A stretch of DNA of 37,498 nucleotides from an uncultured Clostridia bacterium. GTDB lineage: Bacteria; Bacillota; Clostridia; Christensenellales; CAG-917. The position numbers and the translations under genes are program-made. Position 1 is the stretch's first letter. The number at the start of each line of letters is the position of its first letter. The stretch lies in contig CASDRL010000075.1 of NCBI GenBank assembly GCA_949283145.1, positions 1 through 37,498 of the forward strand. Reading direction: 5' to 3'. Positions 1 to 7,485 of this stretch are shown piece after piece. Below the pieces are notes generated by a model that made no database searches, had not been told where the DNA came from, and worked only from the letters and a program-made list of their open reading frames with translations.

Positions 1-225
1 AAAACGCCGCAGGCAATAGTTTACATATTGGCAAGGCGTTTGACGCAGGCGGGGCGGAAAAGATCCGCCTTCTCACGCTCGGCTGTTCGGAGCGTCCATC
101 GCAGCGAAAGGGTGAGTGTCCGCGTTTTCGGCGAGAGATTTTTCGTCCCGGCAAGGAAAACGCCGCAGGCAATAGTTTACATATTGGCAAGGCGTTTGAC
201 GCAGGCGGGGCGGAAAAGATCCGCC
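1..225. repeat. Two 69-bp direct repeats
   Basis: Positions 1-69 and 157-225 are identical over 69 bases and are separated by 87 bases. Each contains a short AT-rich core ending in TTTACATATTGGCAAG inside GC-rich sequence. A near-identical core sits at 20985-21008 within a separate inverted-repeat element, so this is a dispersed family. The window starts inside the first copy, so more may lie to the left. Open reading frames across this stretch are products of the repeat and I do not call them genes. Confidence 0.8.
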
Positions 226-268
226 GTAAACCGAACGCGAACTCTTTCGATGCGATAAAATAATAATA

Positions 269-299
269 GAAAACCGCTGTGATGTCAATCACAGAGCGG
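269..299 (-). terminator. Rho-independent terminator of the XRE gene
   Basis: Read on the minus strand, a hairpin with CCGC/GCGG and TGTGAT/ATCACA arms around a TGAC loop is followed by TTTTC. It lies about 70 bases beyond the stop codon of the XRE regulator at 366-575. Confidence 0.6.
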
Positions 300-365
300 C
301 GGTTGCTCGAAGAGCAGGTTCAATTTCCCGTGTGTCGAAACTCCCCCGTGACGACAGCGGCGCGA

Positions 366-575
366 TCAATAATCGCGCACGCCGAGCAGGAAATCCACCG
401 AAAGGTTGAACGCCTTTGCGATGAGATAAAGATTCTCCGCCGTGGGCTGTTTCTTGCCGCTGCGCCAATAGGAGACGCAGGCGGCGGTGACGCCGATGGT
501 GGCGGCAAATTGCCGCTGAGAGATCTTTTCCTCACGAAGGAACTCCGACAGACGTTCCGCAAACTTGTTATTCAT
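366..575 (-). CDS. Small XRE-family helix-turn-helix regulator
   Basis: This 69-residue protein is almost entirely a Cro/C1-type helix-turn-helix. The sequence SQRQFAATIGVTAACVSYW forms helices 2 and 3, and it is followed by the typical helix-4/5 text PTAENLYLIAKAFNLSVDFL ending in LG. No second domain is present, so it should be a dimeric DNA-binding repressor or activator with no built-in ligand sensor. I chose the ATG at 575; an in-frame TTG at 593 would add six residues. Neither start has a clear Shine-Dalgarno sequence. It is transcribed away from the YkvI-like transporter and could regulate that gene or itself, but no operator is evident. The fold assignment is secure; the target is unknown. 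Confidence 0.85.
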   Translation of the reverse strand: MNNKFAERLSEFLREEKISQRQFAATIGVTAACVSYWRSGKKQPTAENLYLIAKAFNLSVDFLLGVRDY

Positions 576-801
576 ACCAAAATTATTTTTCAAGAATTAA
601 ATAAAGTCACTCTTTTTAACCATGTTTTACTATATTTTAATGATTATGTAATGTTAGTTTAATGCAAGTGTGTACAAAGCTCAACGGGAAGTGCCTATGC
701 AGCCCGATCGGCATGGCTTTCCCGTCTGCTTTTTTCGCCGCGCGGCAACGAAAAGCGAGTGCAAAAAACATCTCCGGAACATTGCTCACATATGCTTTCG
801 T

Positions 802-1908
802 ATGCGGCAGGCTGCCAAAGTTTGTTTTCTTTACATAGGCACGGTGATCGGCGCGGGCTTCGCTTCCGGAAGGGAGATCGCGCTCTTTTTCGGCGGGTCG
901 TCCCCCCTGTGCGTGGCTGCGGCGGCGCTTTTCATGGCTGTGCCCGAAGCTCTCTTCCTCTTTGCGGGGAAAAGGGGGCTGCTGCCCTGCGGCATCGCGG
1001 TCAAGACAGGGGTGTTCATCGCCGCATTCTCCTCCGTCGCCGCCATGCTCGCAGGATGCGAACTCGCGCTCAACGACCTCACGGGTGCGGCGGGGCTCGG
1101 CGCGCTCGCCGCCGTTGCCGCAGGGGTGCTCGTCACGATGGGCACCGAAAAAATGAAGCTCGCCAACTCCCTGCTCATCCCCCTCCTCATCGCTCTTTTG
1201 CTCGCGGTCTACGTCAAGAGCGGCGCACCCGTTTTCGGCGGAACATTCTCTCTGTTGAAATCCCTTCACTACGCAGGTCTTGACGTCCTCATCGGCGGGA
1301 TGATCGTCGCAAAGGAAGGGAAAAAGCTCTCTCCGAAACAGATCGTTTTCACCTGCGCGCTCAGCGCACTCTTCCTTGCCGCGATCCTCTTTGTACTCCA
1401 AAACATAGTTTTAAGTGACGGAATGCACTCTTCAATGCCCGTTTTGGCGGTTGCCGAGAGTGTCGGGCTGAAAATCGCCGCAGGTGTGCTCATCGTCATA
1501 GCCGTGTTCACCACGCTGGTATCCTCCCTCGACATCCTCACGGACAGCACGGTGGGCGCGCTTGCCGCATTTGCGCGGACATCCGTCAAACAGGATCCCC
1601 TCCGCCGCGCCGCGGCATGGCTATCATCGCACCGCTCCGCCGCGGTCTTCCTCTGCCTTGCGGCGCTCTATCCCGTGAGCTTTTTCGGCTTCGAGAACAT
1701 CGTCACCTCGCTCTACCCTTTCGTCGGGCTGTGCGGTGTGATCATGACCGTGCTGACCGCGGGAAAGATGCTGCTGCACGCCCTCGACAAAAGGCGGGGC
1801 GGACGGAAACACGGGAAACCCCGCAAAACGGGGGCGTTGACATTTGAAGGGGAAGATGCAGGCATCCCGAAACACGACGGCATGGCGGCGCATTCCGCCC
1901 GAAAATGA
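802..1908 (+). CDS. YkvI-like integral membrane transporter
   Basis: The product of 368 residues is very hydrophobic, with roughly ten membrane segments. It opens with GTVIGAGFASGREIALFF, which matches the N-terminal signature of the YkvI family (distant relatives of LeuT-fold amino-acid transporters). In LeuT-fold carriers such an unwound glycine-rich TM1 lines the substrate site, so an amino acid or similar small solute is plausible but not established. I start it at the ATG at 802 because the first membrane helix begins eight residues later; the reading frame stays open back to 670, but that extension is basic, Cys-rich and unlike the family. No strong ribosome binding site precedes 802. 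The C-terminal 40 residues are basic and probably cytosolic. The divergent XRE gene is the only neighbour that might regulate it. Confidence 0.75.
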   Translation: MRQAAKVCFLYIGTVIGAGFASGREIALFFGGSSPLCVAAAALFMAVPEALFLFAGKRGLLPCGIAVKTGVFIAAFSSVAAMLAGCELALNDLTGAAGLGALAAVAAGVLVTMGTEKMKLANSLLIPLLIALLLAVYVKSGAPVFGGTFSLLKSLHYAGLDVLIGGMIVAKEGKKLSPKQIVFTCALSALFLAAILFVLQNIVLSDGMHSSMPVLAVAESVGLKIAAGVLIVIAVFTTLVSSLDILTDSTVGALAAFARTSVKQDPLRRAAAWLSSHRSAAVFLCLAALYPVSFFGFENIVTSLYPFVGLCGVIMTVLTAGKMLLHALDKRRGGRKHGKPRKTGALTFEGEDAGIPKHDGMAAHSARK

Positions 1909-1911
1909 AAA

Positions 1912-1929
1912 GGCGGGCAAACGCCCGCC
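1912..1929 (-). terminator. Terminator of the 5380-1948 operon
   Basis: The hairpin GGCGGGC-GTTT-GCCCGCC on the minus strand is followed by TTTTCATTTT. It lies 18 bases past the stop codon of the acidic protein gene. On the plus strand the stem is not followed by a T run, so it acts mainly for the minus-strand operon. Confidence 0.75.
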
Positions 1930-1947
1930 GGGATCACGGTTCAAAGT

Positions 1948-2526
1948 TCAGTGGTGATGATGGCAGCCGCAGTCGGGGTCGTCGCAGTCGTCCTCGTCTT
2001 CATCGTCGTCTTCGGCTCCGCTCCTGTCCGCGAACATCTCCTCAAACGGAGATCGGCGGCTGTCCGTCTCGGGCTCGTCCAGACCTTTGAGGTAGCGGTA
2101 GAAGGGATCGTCCGAAAAGTCGGTGTCGTCCGTCCAGTCGCCGCCGAGCTCCTCGACCGCATTGCGGACTTCCATATACTCGTTGTAATTCAGCTCATAC
2201 TCCTCCGCAAAACTTTTGAGGACGTCTATGGCGCGCTCGTCGCCGTAGCCGCCGAGCAGCCTCGCGAAAAGGGCGACATCGTCTCCCCTGTAAAGACAGC
2301 TCACCAGCCCCATATAAACGGCGGGATTGCCCTTGTAGCCCGCGAGGATCTCGATGAGCATCTTGTTGGTGTCGCCTTCGGTGGTGTAGAATTTCTCTAT
2401 CATCTCATCCACGATCTCGTCGCAGTCCTCGAGGAGATACTCGTACGCTTCCAGGCGCTTTTCGTAAGGCAGAGATTCGTCCGTGAGCACGGCGAGCATC
2501 GCCGTCATTTCCTCTTTAGTCTTCAT
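1948..2526 (-). CDS. Acidic protein with Cys/His-rich C-terminal tail
   Basis: I do not recognise the family. The 192-residue protein is helical and acidic. Residues 1-150 look like a HEAT- or TPR-like helical bundle, with repeated short helices such as YEKRLEAYEYLLEDCDEI. The last 25 residues are strikingly low in complexity: an Asp/Glu run (EDDDEDEDD) followed by CDDPDCGCHHHH, which offers three cysteines and four histidines and could bind a metal such as zinc or nickel. The start codon overlaps the end of the upstream TPR gene by 11 bases, so the two are probably translationally coupled. No signal peptide or membrane helix is seen, so it should be cytosolic. The function is unknown. Confidence 0.8.
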   Translation of the reverse strand: MKTKEEMTAMLAVLTDESLPYEKRLEAYEYLLEDCDEIVDEMIEKFYTTEGDTNKMLIEILAGYKGNPAVYMGLVSCLYRGDDVALFARLLGGYGDERAIDVLKSFAEEYELNYNEYMEVRNAVEELGGDWTDDTDFSDDPFYRYLKGLDEPETDSRRSPFEEMFADRSGAEDDDEDEDDCDDPDCGCHHHH

Positions 2527-4201
2527 AGTCGCCGTCGTCTCCGAAAAAGATCTTTTTGTACTTGTAATAGGAGCGCTCGTTGAGCCCGTAACGCTCCATC
2601 GCGTCCTCGTCGGGATCCGGATCGTCGGCGTAAACTCTCGCGAGGAGCACCCCGATCATGGTCTCTTCGCTGCGGAGCATCGCGATCTTTTTGCCGTTCT
2701 TGGTCTTCCAGGCGATGTCGCGGCCGCCGAGTTTGAAGCCGGCGAGCTCGTCGATTATGCCGGCGAGCCTTTCGAGATAGACTCCGGGCGTCTCGTCCGT
2801 ATAGACGATGTCGCAAGCGGCGCGGTAGACGGCGTTATGCAAGTGTTTGGGGAGCACCCGATAGGTGCGCGGGAGCACGAAATCGACGCGTTTGAACCTG
2901 TTCTGCGTGACGATGTCGAACTCCATGCTCGTCCCGCCGCCGAGAAGGTGATCGAGGATGATCGCCATCGCGTCGAAGGAAAGGTCGAGACCTATGAGTC
3001 TGTCGCGGAAGAGTTTTTCCACCGTGCGGTTTGTGACGCGTGAGACACACAGCAGCGTGGGACAGGCGACGGCGTCGGGCGCATGATAAAGCACCCAGCG
3101 GAGAGCCTCGTTGAACTGCACGTCGTATGCCAGGGCGTCGCGGATGGCGCTCGCCTCTTCCGTCACGCACACGGAGCGCACCTTGTTGACGAATTCGAGA
3201 GTCGCGGCGCGCGGCCAGTCGTGCCCGTACGGCACCCTGCTCGGTTCGTCGCGGAAAAGTTTGAGATAATAACCCGCAGGACAATAGACCCCGTAGATGT
3301 TGTTGAGCGCCGTCATCGCCCGGACGGCTTCGGTTTTTCTGCCGAGGTTCCAGAGCGCCTCGGACCTGTACATCTCGCTGAACTGCTTGAAACGGGAATT
3401 GCCGCTCACAGTCTCGGCGGCGCGCAGAACGTCCGCGTCCCTCACCCGCGCGATGAGCATGGGCATGACTTTGAGCGCGATCTCGACGGGGAGCTTTTCC
3501 GTCGCCATGATCTCGTCGAGAAGAGCGTCCGTCTCCTCGTCGCGCTCCTGCACGCTGTATGCCGTGGCGAGAGTCGCCTTGTTGTCGAGGGAAGGATCCT
3601 CCTTCACCATCTGCTCTGCGAGTGCGACCACCTTGTCGAAATCGCCTTTCGCGAACAGGCAGAGCGTCTTTATGCGCTGCGCGGTGGTGCGATACGGCTC
3701 AGGGGCGTCCCCCATTTCGTCCACCGCCCTCATCGCGCCTTCGAGGTCGTTGTCGGCGAGAGCTTCGTTTGCGTAATAAAGCTGAGTCTCGTAAAATTCC
3801 GCGTCCGCCTTTTTCGCCATGCGGAATTTCGGTTCGCCCTCGCTGTCCGCAGCCGCGAACACGGCGCTGTCGTCCTCTCCGAGACAGCAAAGATAATATG
3901 CCGCGGCCTCGGCGTCCCCCTGTTCGAGCGCGTTGGAACAGAGCTGCCACAGGGCGCCGTCCTCCTCGTCCTCGGAACGGGCTTTGGACATCGCGACATA
4001 CAAAACCGCGTTGGACACGTCCAACGCGCGAAGTTCGGCAAAAGCGCAGCCGAGTGCGGTGTAGGAAGCGCAGTCGTCATCCAGCCCGCATGCGGTCTTG
4101 AAATAGCCTATCGCCTTTTCGGCTTTGCCTTCCGAGAGCGCACGCACCCCGAGCTCGTGATAATCCGCGCTGCCAAGCTTGAAATCGATTATTTTTGCCA
4201 T
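2516..4201 (-). CDS. Tetratricopeptide-repeat protein, cytosolic
   Basis: The 561-residue protein begins with helical repeats of TPR type; residues 12-45 (YHELGVRALSEGKAEKAIGY and following) are a good TPR unit, and similar helix pairs continue to about residue 330. The C-terminal 220 residues are not a recognised domain and contain a basic stretch around RFKRVDFVLPRTYRVLPKHL, then an acidic end (GDDGDYED). There is no signal peptide or membrane helix. The gene starts 6 bases after the stop of the membrane-protein gene and its end overlaps the acidic-protein gene by 11 bases, so the three genes form one operon. TPR proteins usually act as scaffolds; here the likely partners are the other two products, which is an inference from gene order only. 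Confidence 0.8.
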   Translation of the reverse strand: MAKIIDFKLGSADYHELGVRALSEGKAEKAIGYFKTACGLDDDCASYTALGCAFAELRALDVSNAVLYVAMSKARSEDEEDGALWQLCSNALEQGDAEAAAYYLCCLGEDDSAVFAAADSEGEPKFRMAKKADAEFYETQLYYANEALADNDLEGAMRAVDEMGDAPEPYRTTAQRIKTLCLFAKGDFDKVVALAEQMVKEDPSLDNKATLATAYSVQERDEETDALLDEIMATEKLPVEIALKVMPMLIARVRDADVLRAAETVSGNSRFKQFSEMYRSEALWNLGRKTEAVRAMTALNNIYGVYCPAGYYLKLFRDEPSRVPYGHDWPRAATLEFVNKVRSVCVTEEASAIRDALAYDVQFNEALRWVLYHAPDAVACPTLLCVSRVTNRTVEKLFRDRLIGLDLSFDAMAIILDHLLGGGTSMEFDIVTQNRFKRVDFVLPRTYRVLPKHLHNAVYRAACDIVYTDETPGVYLERLAGIIDELAGFKLGGRDIAWKTKNGKKIAMLRSEETMIGVLLARVYADDPDPDEDAMERYGLNERSYYKYKKIFFGDDGDYED

Positions 4202-4207
4202 CTACGC

Positions 4208-5380
4208 CTATTTTTTCTTCTTTTTCTTTTTGGGATTGACGTAAGGTTTGGGCTGTTGTTTCGCGTTGTTTTTCTTCTTGCCGGAGCCGTTCTGCCTCGC
4301 CTGTCCCTCATGTGCGGATTCATTGCGGACGGCGTTCTTCGGCGCCCCCGTCCCGCCGCCTTTGCGGTCGCGCAGAGCGAGCAGCTTCTTCTTGTCGGTG
4401 TATGCTTTCAGCGCCTTGCACTTGGTCATGCCGCGGTCGGCGAAAGCCGTCCAGCACTGCGCCCAATAGATGAATCCGACCAACAGCATCGCGACGCAGA
4501 TGATGATGGCGAAGATGTTGTTGATCATAAGGAGCAGCAGCGGCGCCGCAGAGAGCACTCCGCAGATGACCGTCGTGAAGGGGTTGTTGACGATGAGGAC
4601 GATGGCGTCCTTGAAGGTGTCTTTCAGCGACATGCCGTAGGTGGCGAAGAGACACATCATCACCATGGGCACGGTGAGAAGGGGCGCTCCGAAGATGAAG
4701 GAGAGCACCACCGCCGCCATAGTGCCGGCGTTTGCGGTGCCGAGCTGCTCACAGGTGAGCTGATGGATGAGTGCGGTGCCCATCGCAAGCGCGATGAGGA
4801 TGCCGACAGTGCCCACCAGCAGATATTTCCACCAATATTTGGCAAAGCCCATGAAGAAGGTGCGGGTGGTGCGTTTGTAAAAGTCCTGATAATAGGCGCG
4901 CTTCGCGCAGTAAAAGAGACCCGCGATGAACGGGAGCGCGATGATGCCCGCGCCCGCAAGCATCATGAGGAAGGGCTGATATACGTCCCAATAGAGCGTC
5001 GCTACGGAGAGGGCGATGTTGTCCCCGCCCGGATGCAGACCGATGCCCACGTTCTGCATGAAGTTGTAGCCGCTGCCCATGACATAGTTCTCGAAGAAAG
5101 GCGCGGCGACCAGGAACACGAGCATGAACACCAGCGCCGCGGGCGCGAACCAGAGCGCGCCTCTCAGCAGCAGCGAAAAATTGGAGCGCACGACCGCGCC
5201 CGCTTTTTTGAAATATCCTTCGGGATATTCTTTCTTTATCCTAGCCTCCGTCATACCTGCGACGACTATCTTCGCAGGCTCCTCCGGTTCGACGACCACA
5301 TCCGCGTCCACAAAGTATTTGCCGAGCAGGAAATGCGGCTCTCTGGCGGGCTTTGCCGCCGCTTGGTTTTGATTTGCCAT
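4208..5380 (-). CDS. Six-TM membrane protein with poly-lysine tail
   Basis: The 390-residue protein has a soluble N-terminal region of about 70 residues, then about six membrane segments (roughly 72-94, 134-158, 185-206, 220-246, 266-284 and 286-308), then a basic cytosolic tail. The tail ends in seven consecutive lysines after a PKPYVNP segment. The pattern recalls YesL-like or DUF975-like Firmicutes membrane proteins, but I cannot assign it to a family. The start at 5380 is chosen because AAAGGAG lies about 6 bases upstream; the frame remains open further but without a better site. It is the first gene of an operon with the TPR and acidic proteins. The highly basic tail could contact membrane phospholipid, nucleic acid or the acidic tail of the operon's third product. 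Confidence 0.8.
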   Translation of the reverse strand: MANQNQAAAKPAREPHFLLGKYFVDADVVVEPEEPAKIVVAGMTEARIKKEYPEGYFKKAGAVVRSNFSLLLRGALWFAPAALVFMLVFLVAAPFFENYVMGSGYNFMQNVGIGLHPGGDNIALSVATLYWDVYQPFLMMLAGAGIIALPFIAGLFYCAKRAYYQDFYKRTTRTFFMGFAKYWWKYLLVGTVGILIALAMGTALIHQLTCEQLGTANAGTMAAVVLSFIFGAPLLTVPMVMMCLFATYGMSLKDTFKDAIVLIVNNPFTTVICGVLSAAPLLLLMINNIFAIIICVAMLLVGFIYWAQCWTAFADRGMTKCKALKAYTDKKKLLALRDRKGGGTGAPKNAVRNESAHEGQARQNGSGKKKNNAKQQPKPYVNPKKKKKKK

Positions 5381-5406
5381 AACAGCTCCTTTGCTAAACT
5401 GCGTAT

Positions 5407-5435
5407 ATTGTACACTAACACGAAACAAATATCAA
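5407..5435 (-). promoter_or_regulatory. Sigma-A promoter for the 5380-1948 operon
   Basis: On the minus strand the sequence reads TTGATA, a 17-base spacer, and TACAAT, about 30 bases upstream of the start codon at 5380. It is arranged back-to-back with the promoter of the lysine operon. Confidence 0.7.
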
Positions 5436-5525
5436 ATCAATAAAATGAATTGCGGAAGAATTGTGAAATTTCACGCCCGCCGCCGCGTACAAGCGCAGAA
5501 ATTGTCGCGGAGTTCAGGTTTTTTA

Positions 5526-5554
5526 TTGACAATCCGCCCCCGCGTACATATACT
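5526..5554 (+). promoter_or_regulatory. Sigma-A promoter for asd-dapA-dapB
   Basis: TTGACA at 5526-5531 and TATACT at 5549-5554 are separated by 17 bases, close to the full consensus. The likely transcript starts near 5561, giving a leader of about 40 bases. There is no room for a lysine riboswitch and none is visible, so lysine control, if any, would have to act elsewhere. Confidence 0.85.
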
Positions 5555-5599
5555 TTTTATTAACAATAGAATGAAAGGTAAGGGGATACAGGAGGTAAT

Positions 5600-6610
5600 A
5601 TGAAAAAATTCAACATCGCCGTCGTAGGCGCGACCGGCATGGTCGGCAACAAGTTCCTCGAAGTGCTGACCGAAAGACAACTCCCCGTTGACAACTACTA
5701 TCTCTTCGCTTCCGCAAGAAGCGCGGGCAAGCAGATCGACTTCATGGGCAAGCCGCACACCGTCATCGAGCTCACGGAAGAGAACGTGATGGCTCTGAAA
5801 GGCAAGGTGGACTTTGCTCTCTTCTCTGCGGGCGCGGGCACTTCGGCGAAATTCGCTCCCGTCTTCGTCGAAGCGGGCGCGGTGGTCGTGGACAACAGCA
5901 GCCAATGGCGCATGTACGACGACGTCCCCCTCGTCGTCCCCGAGGTCAACCCCGAGGACGTGAAGTGGAACAAAGGCATCATCGCCAACCCCAACTGCTC
6001 CACCATCCAGGCGGTGGTGGCGCTCAAACCCCTCTATGACACCTTCGGCATCAAGCGCATCGTCTACTCCACCTATCAGGCGGTCTCGGGCGCGGGCGTC
6101 GCGGGATACAACGACCTCAAGAACGGCGTCGCGGGGGAAGCTCCCAAGAAGTTCCCCTACCCCATCGCCTTCAACATGCTCCCGCACATCGACGTCTTCC
6201 TCGACAACGGCTACACCAAAGAGGAGTGGAAGATGATCGAGGAGACCAAGAAGATCCTGCACGATCAGTCTCTCAGGATCACCGCCACCACGGTGCGCGT
6301 CCCCGTCTTCCACGGTCACAGCGAGTCCATCAACGTCGAGTTCAAGAAGCCCTGCACCAAGGAAGAGGTGTTCGACTGCCTCTCCCACTTCCCGGGGCTA
6401 GTGCTGATGGACGACGTCAAGAACAACGTCTACCCCATGCCCATCCTCGCAGAGGATCACGACGAAGTGTTCGTGGGCAGGGTGCGCATCGACGAGAGCG
6501 TCGAAAGCGGCGTCAACATCTGGTGCGTGGCGGACAACATCCGCAAGGGCGCGGCGACCAACGCCGTTCAGATAGTGCAGCTTCTCATCAACAACGCTTT
6601 GGAGGCATAA
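5600..6610 (+). CDS. asd: Aspartate-semialdehyde dehydrogenase
   Basis: The enzyme reduces aspartyl-4-phosphate to aspartate semialdehyde with NADPH, the branch-point step toward lysine, diaminopimelate, threonine and methionine. The 336-residue length is normal. The N-terminal GATGMVG (residues 10-16) is the dinucleotide-binding loop; NPNCST contains the catalytic Cys133; STYQAVSGAG follows at 158-167; and RVPVFHGHS carries the catalytic histidine (His240). A perfect GGAGG at 5591-5595 precedes the ATG at 5600. The gene is first in an operon with dapA and the dapB fusion, so the operon takes aspartyl phosphate through three successive steps to tetrahydrodipicolinate. Aspartokinase itself is not in the window. 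Identification is firm. Confidence 0.97.
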   Translation: MKKFNIAVVGATGMVGNKFLEVLTERQLPVDNYYLFASARSAGKQIDFMGKPHTVIELTEENVMALKGKVDFALFSAGAGTSAKFAPVFVEAGAVVVDNSSQWRMYDDVPLVVPEVNPEDVKWNKGIIANPNCSTIQAVVALKPLYDTFGIKRIVYSTYQAVSGAGVAGYNDLKNGVAGEAPKKFPYPIAFNMLPHIDVFLDNGYTKEEWKMIEETKKILHDQSLRITATTVRVPVFHGHSESINVEFKKPCTKEEVFDCLSHFPGLVLMDDVKNNVYPMPILAEDHDEVFVGRVRIDESVESGVNIWCVADNIRKGAATNAVQIVQLLINNALEA

Positions 6611-6611
6611 C

Positions 6612-7481
6612 ATGATTTTCAAGGGTACGGCAACGGCGCTCATCACGCCGTTCACACGCGACGGAGTGGACTTCGAAAGCCTGGACCGCATCCTCGACGA
6701 CCAGCTTGCGGGCGGCGTCGACGCAGTGGTGGTGCTGGGTACGACCGGCGAGCCCGCAACGATGACCATGGCGGAAAAACGCGCGGTCATCGAGTTCGCG
6801 GTGAAAAAGCTCAAGGGCAAACTCCCCGTCATCGTGGGCACGGGCGCGAACTCCACGGCTGCCGCCGTCGAGATGTCCGTCACGGCGGAGAGCCTCGGCG
6901 CAGACGCGCTGCTCCTCGTCACGCCCTACTACAACAAGGCGACGCAGAAGGGGCTCATCGCGCACTTCACCGCCGTTGCGGACGCCGTGCACACACCCAT
7001 TATCTGCTATAACGTGCCGGGGCGCACGGGCGTGAATATGCTCCCCGCCACCTTTGCCGAGCTTGCGGAACACCCCAACATCGCCGCCATCAAGGAAGCG
7101 AGCGGGAATATGGAACAGATCGAGGAAGCCATCCGCCTCGCGGGTGACAAAGCCGTGGTGTACAGCGGCGACGACGGCATAACCGTCCCCGTCATGGCGA
7201 TGGGCGGCATGGGCGTCATCAGCGTCGTGAGCAACGCGGCGCCCCGCTTCACCTCCGAGATGACCTCCGCTTTCCTCTCCGGCGACCTCAAAAAAGCCGC
7301 GAAGATGCAGCTTGAGATGCTGCCCTTCGTGCGCGCGATGTTCTGCGAGGTCAATCCCATCCCCGTCAAGAAGGCGATGCAGCTCCGCGGTCTTTGCAAC
7401 GGCATCCTCCGCCTGCCTCTCACCGAGATGACGGCGGAAAACGCGGCGAAGCTGGAAAAGCTGATGCCCGCTTTTGTTTGA
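6612..7481 (+). CDS. dapA: 4-hydroxy-tetrahydrodipicolinate synthase
   Basis: This cytosolic TIM-barrel lyase condenses pyruvate with aspartate semialdehyde. The 289-residue protein is full length. GTTGEPATM (residues 43-51) is the substrate carboxylate-binding loop, Tyr107 in TPYYNK and Tyr133 in YNVPGRTG belong to the proton-relay and substrate site, and Lys161 in AAIKEASG forms the Schiff base. The start codon lies one base after the asd stop, with GGAGG embedded in the last codons of asd, so the two are translationally coupled. It shares the promoter at 5526. Whether it is lysine-inhibited cannot be told from motifs alone. Identification is firm. Confidence 0.97.
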   Translation: MIFKGTATALITPFTRDGVDFESLDRILDDQLAGGVDAVVVLGTTGEPATMTMAEKRAVIEFAVKKLKGKLPVIVGTGANSTAAAVEMSVTAESLGADALLLVTPYYNKATQKGLIAHFTAVADAVHTPIICYNVPGRTGVNMLPATFAELAEHPNIAAIKEASGNMEQIEEAIRLAGDKAVVYSGDDGITVPVMAMGGMGVISVVSNAAPRFTSEMTSAFLSGDLKKAAKMQLEMLPFVRAMFCEVNPIPVKKAMQLRGLCNGILRLPLTEMTAENAAKLEKLMPAFV

Positions 7482-7485
7482 AGAT

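Noticed and set aside
670..801. Upstream start for the YkvI-like transporter
   Set aside because: The added 44 residues are basic and Cys-rich, unlike the family, and the first membrane helix follows directly after the ATG at 802.
3083..5443. Plus-strand open frame of 786 residues opposite the TPR and membrane-protein genes
   Set aside because: Same shadow effect; it spans two genes on the other strand and their intergenic junction, and no family motif is seen.
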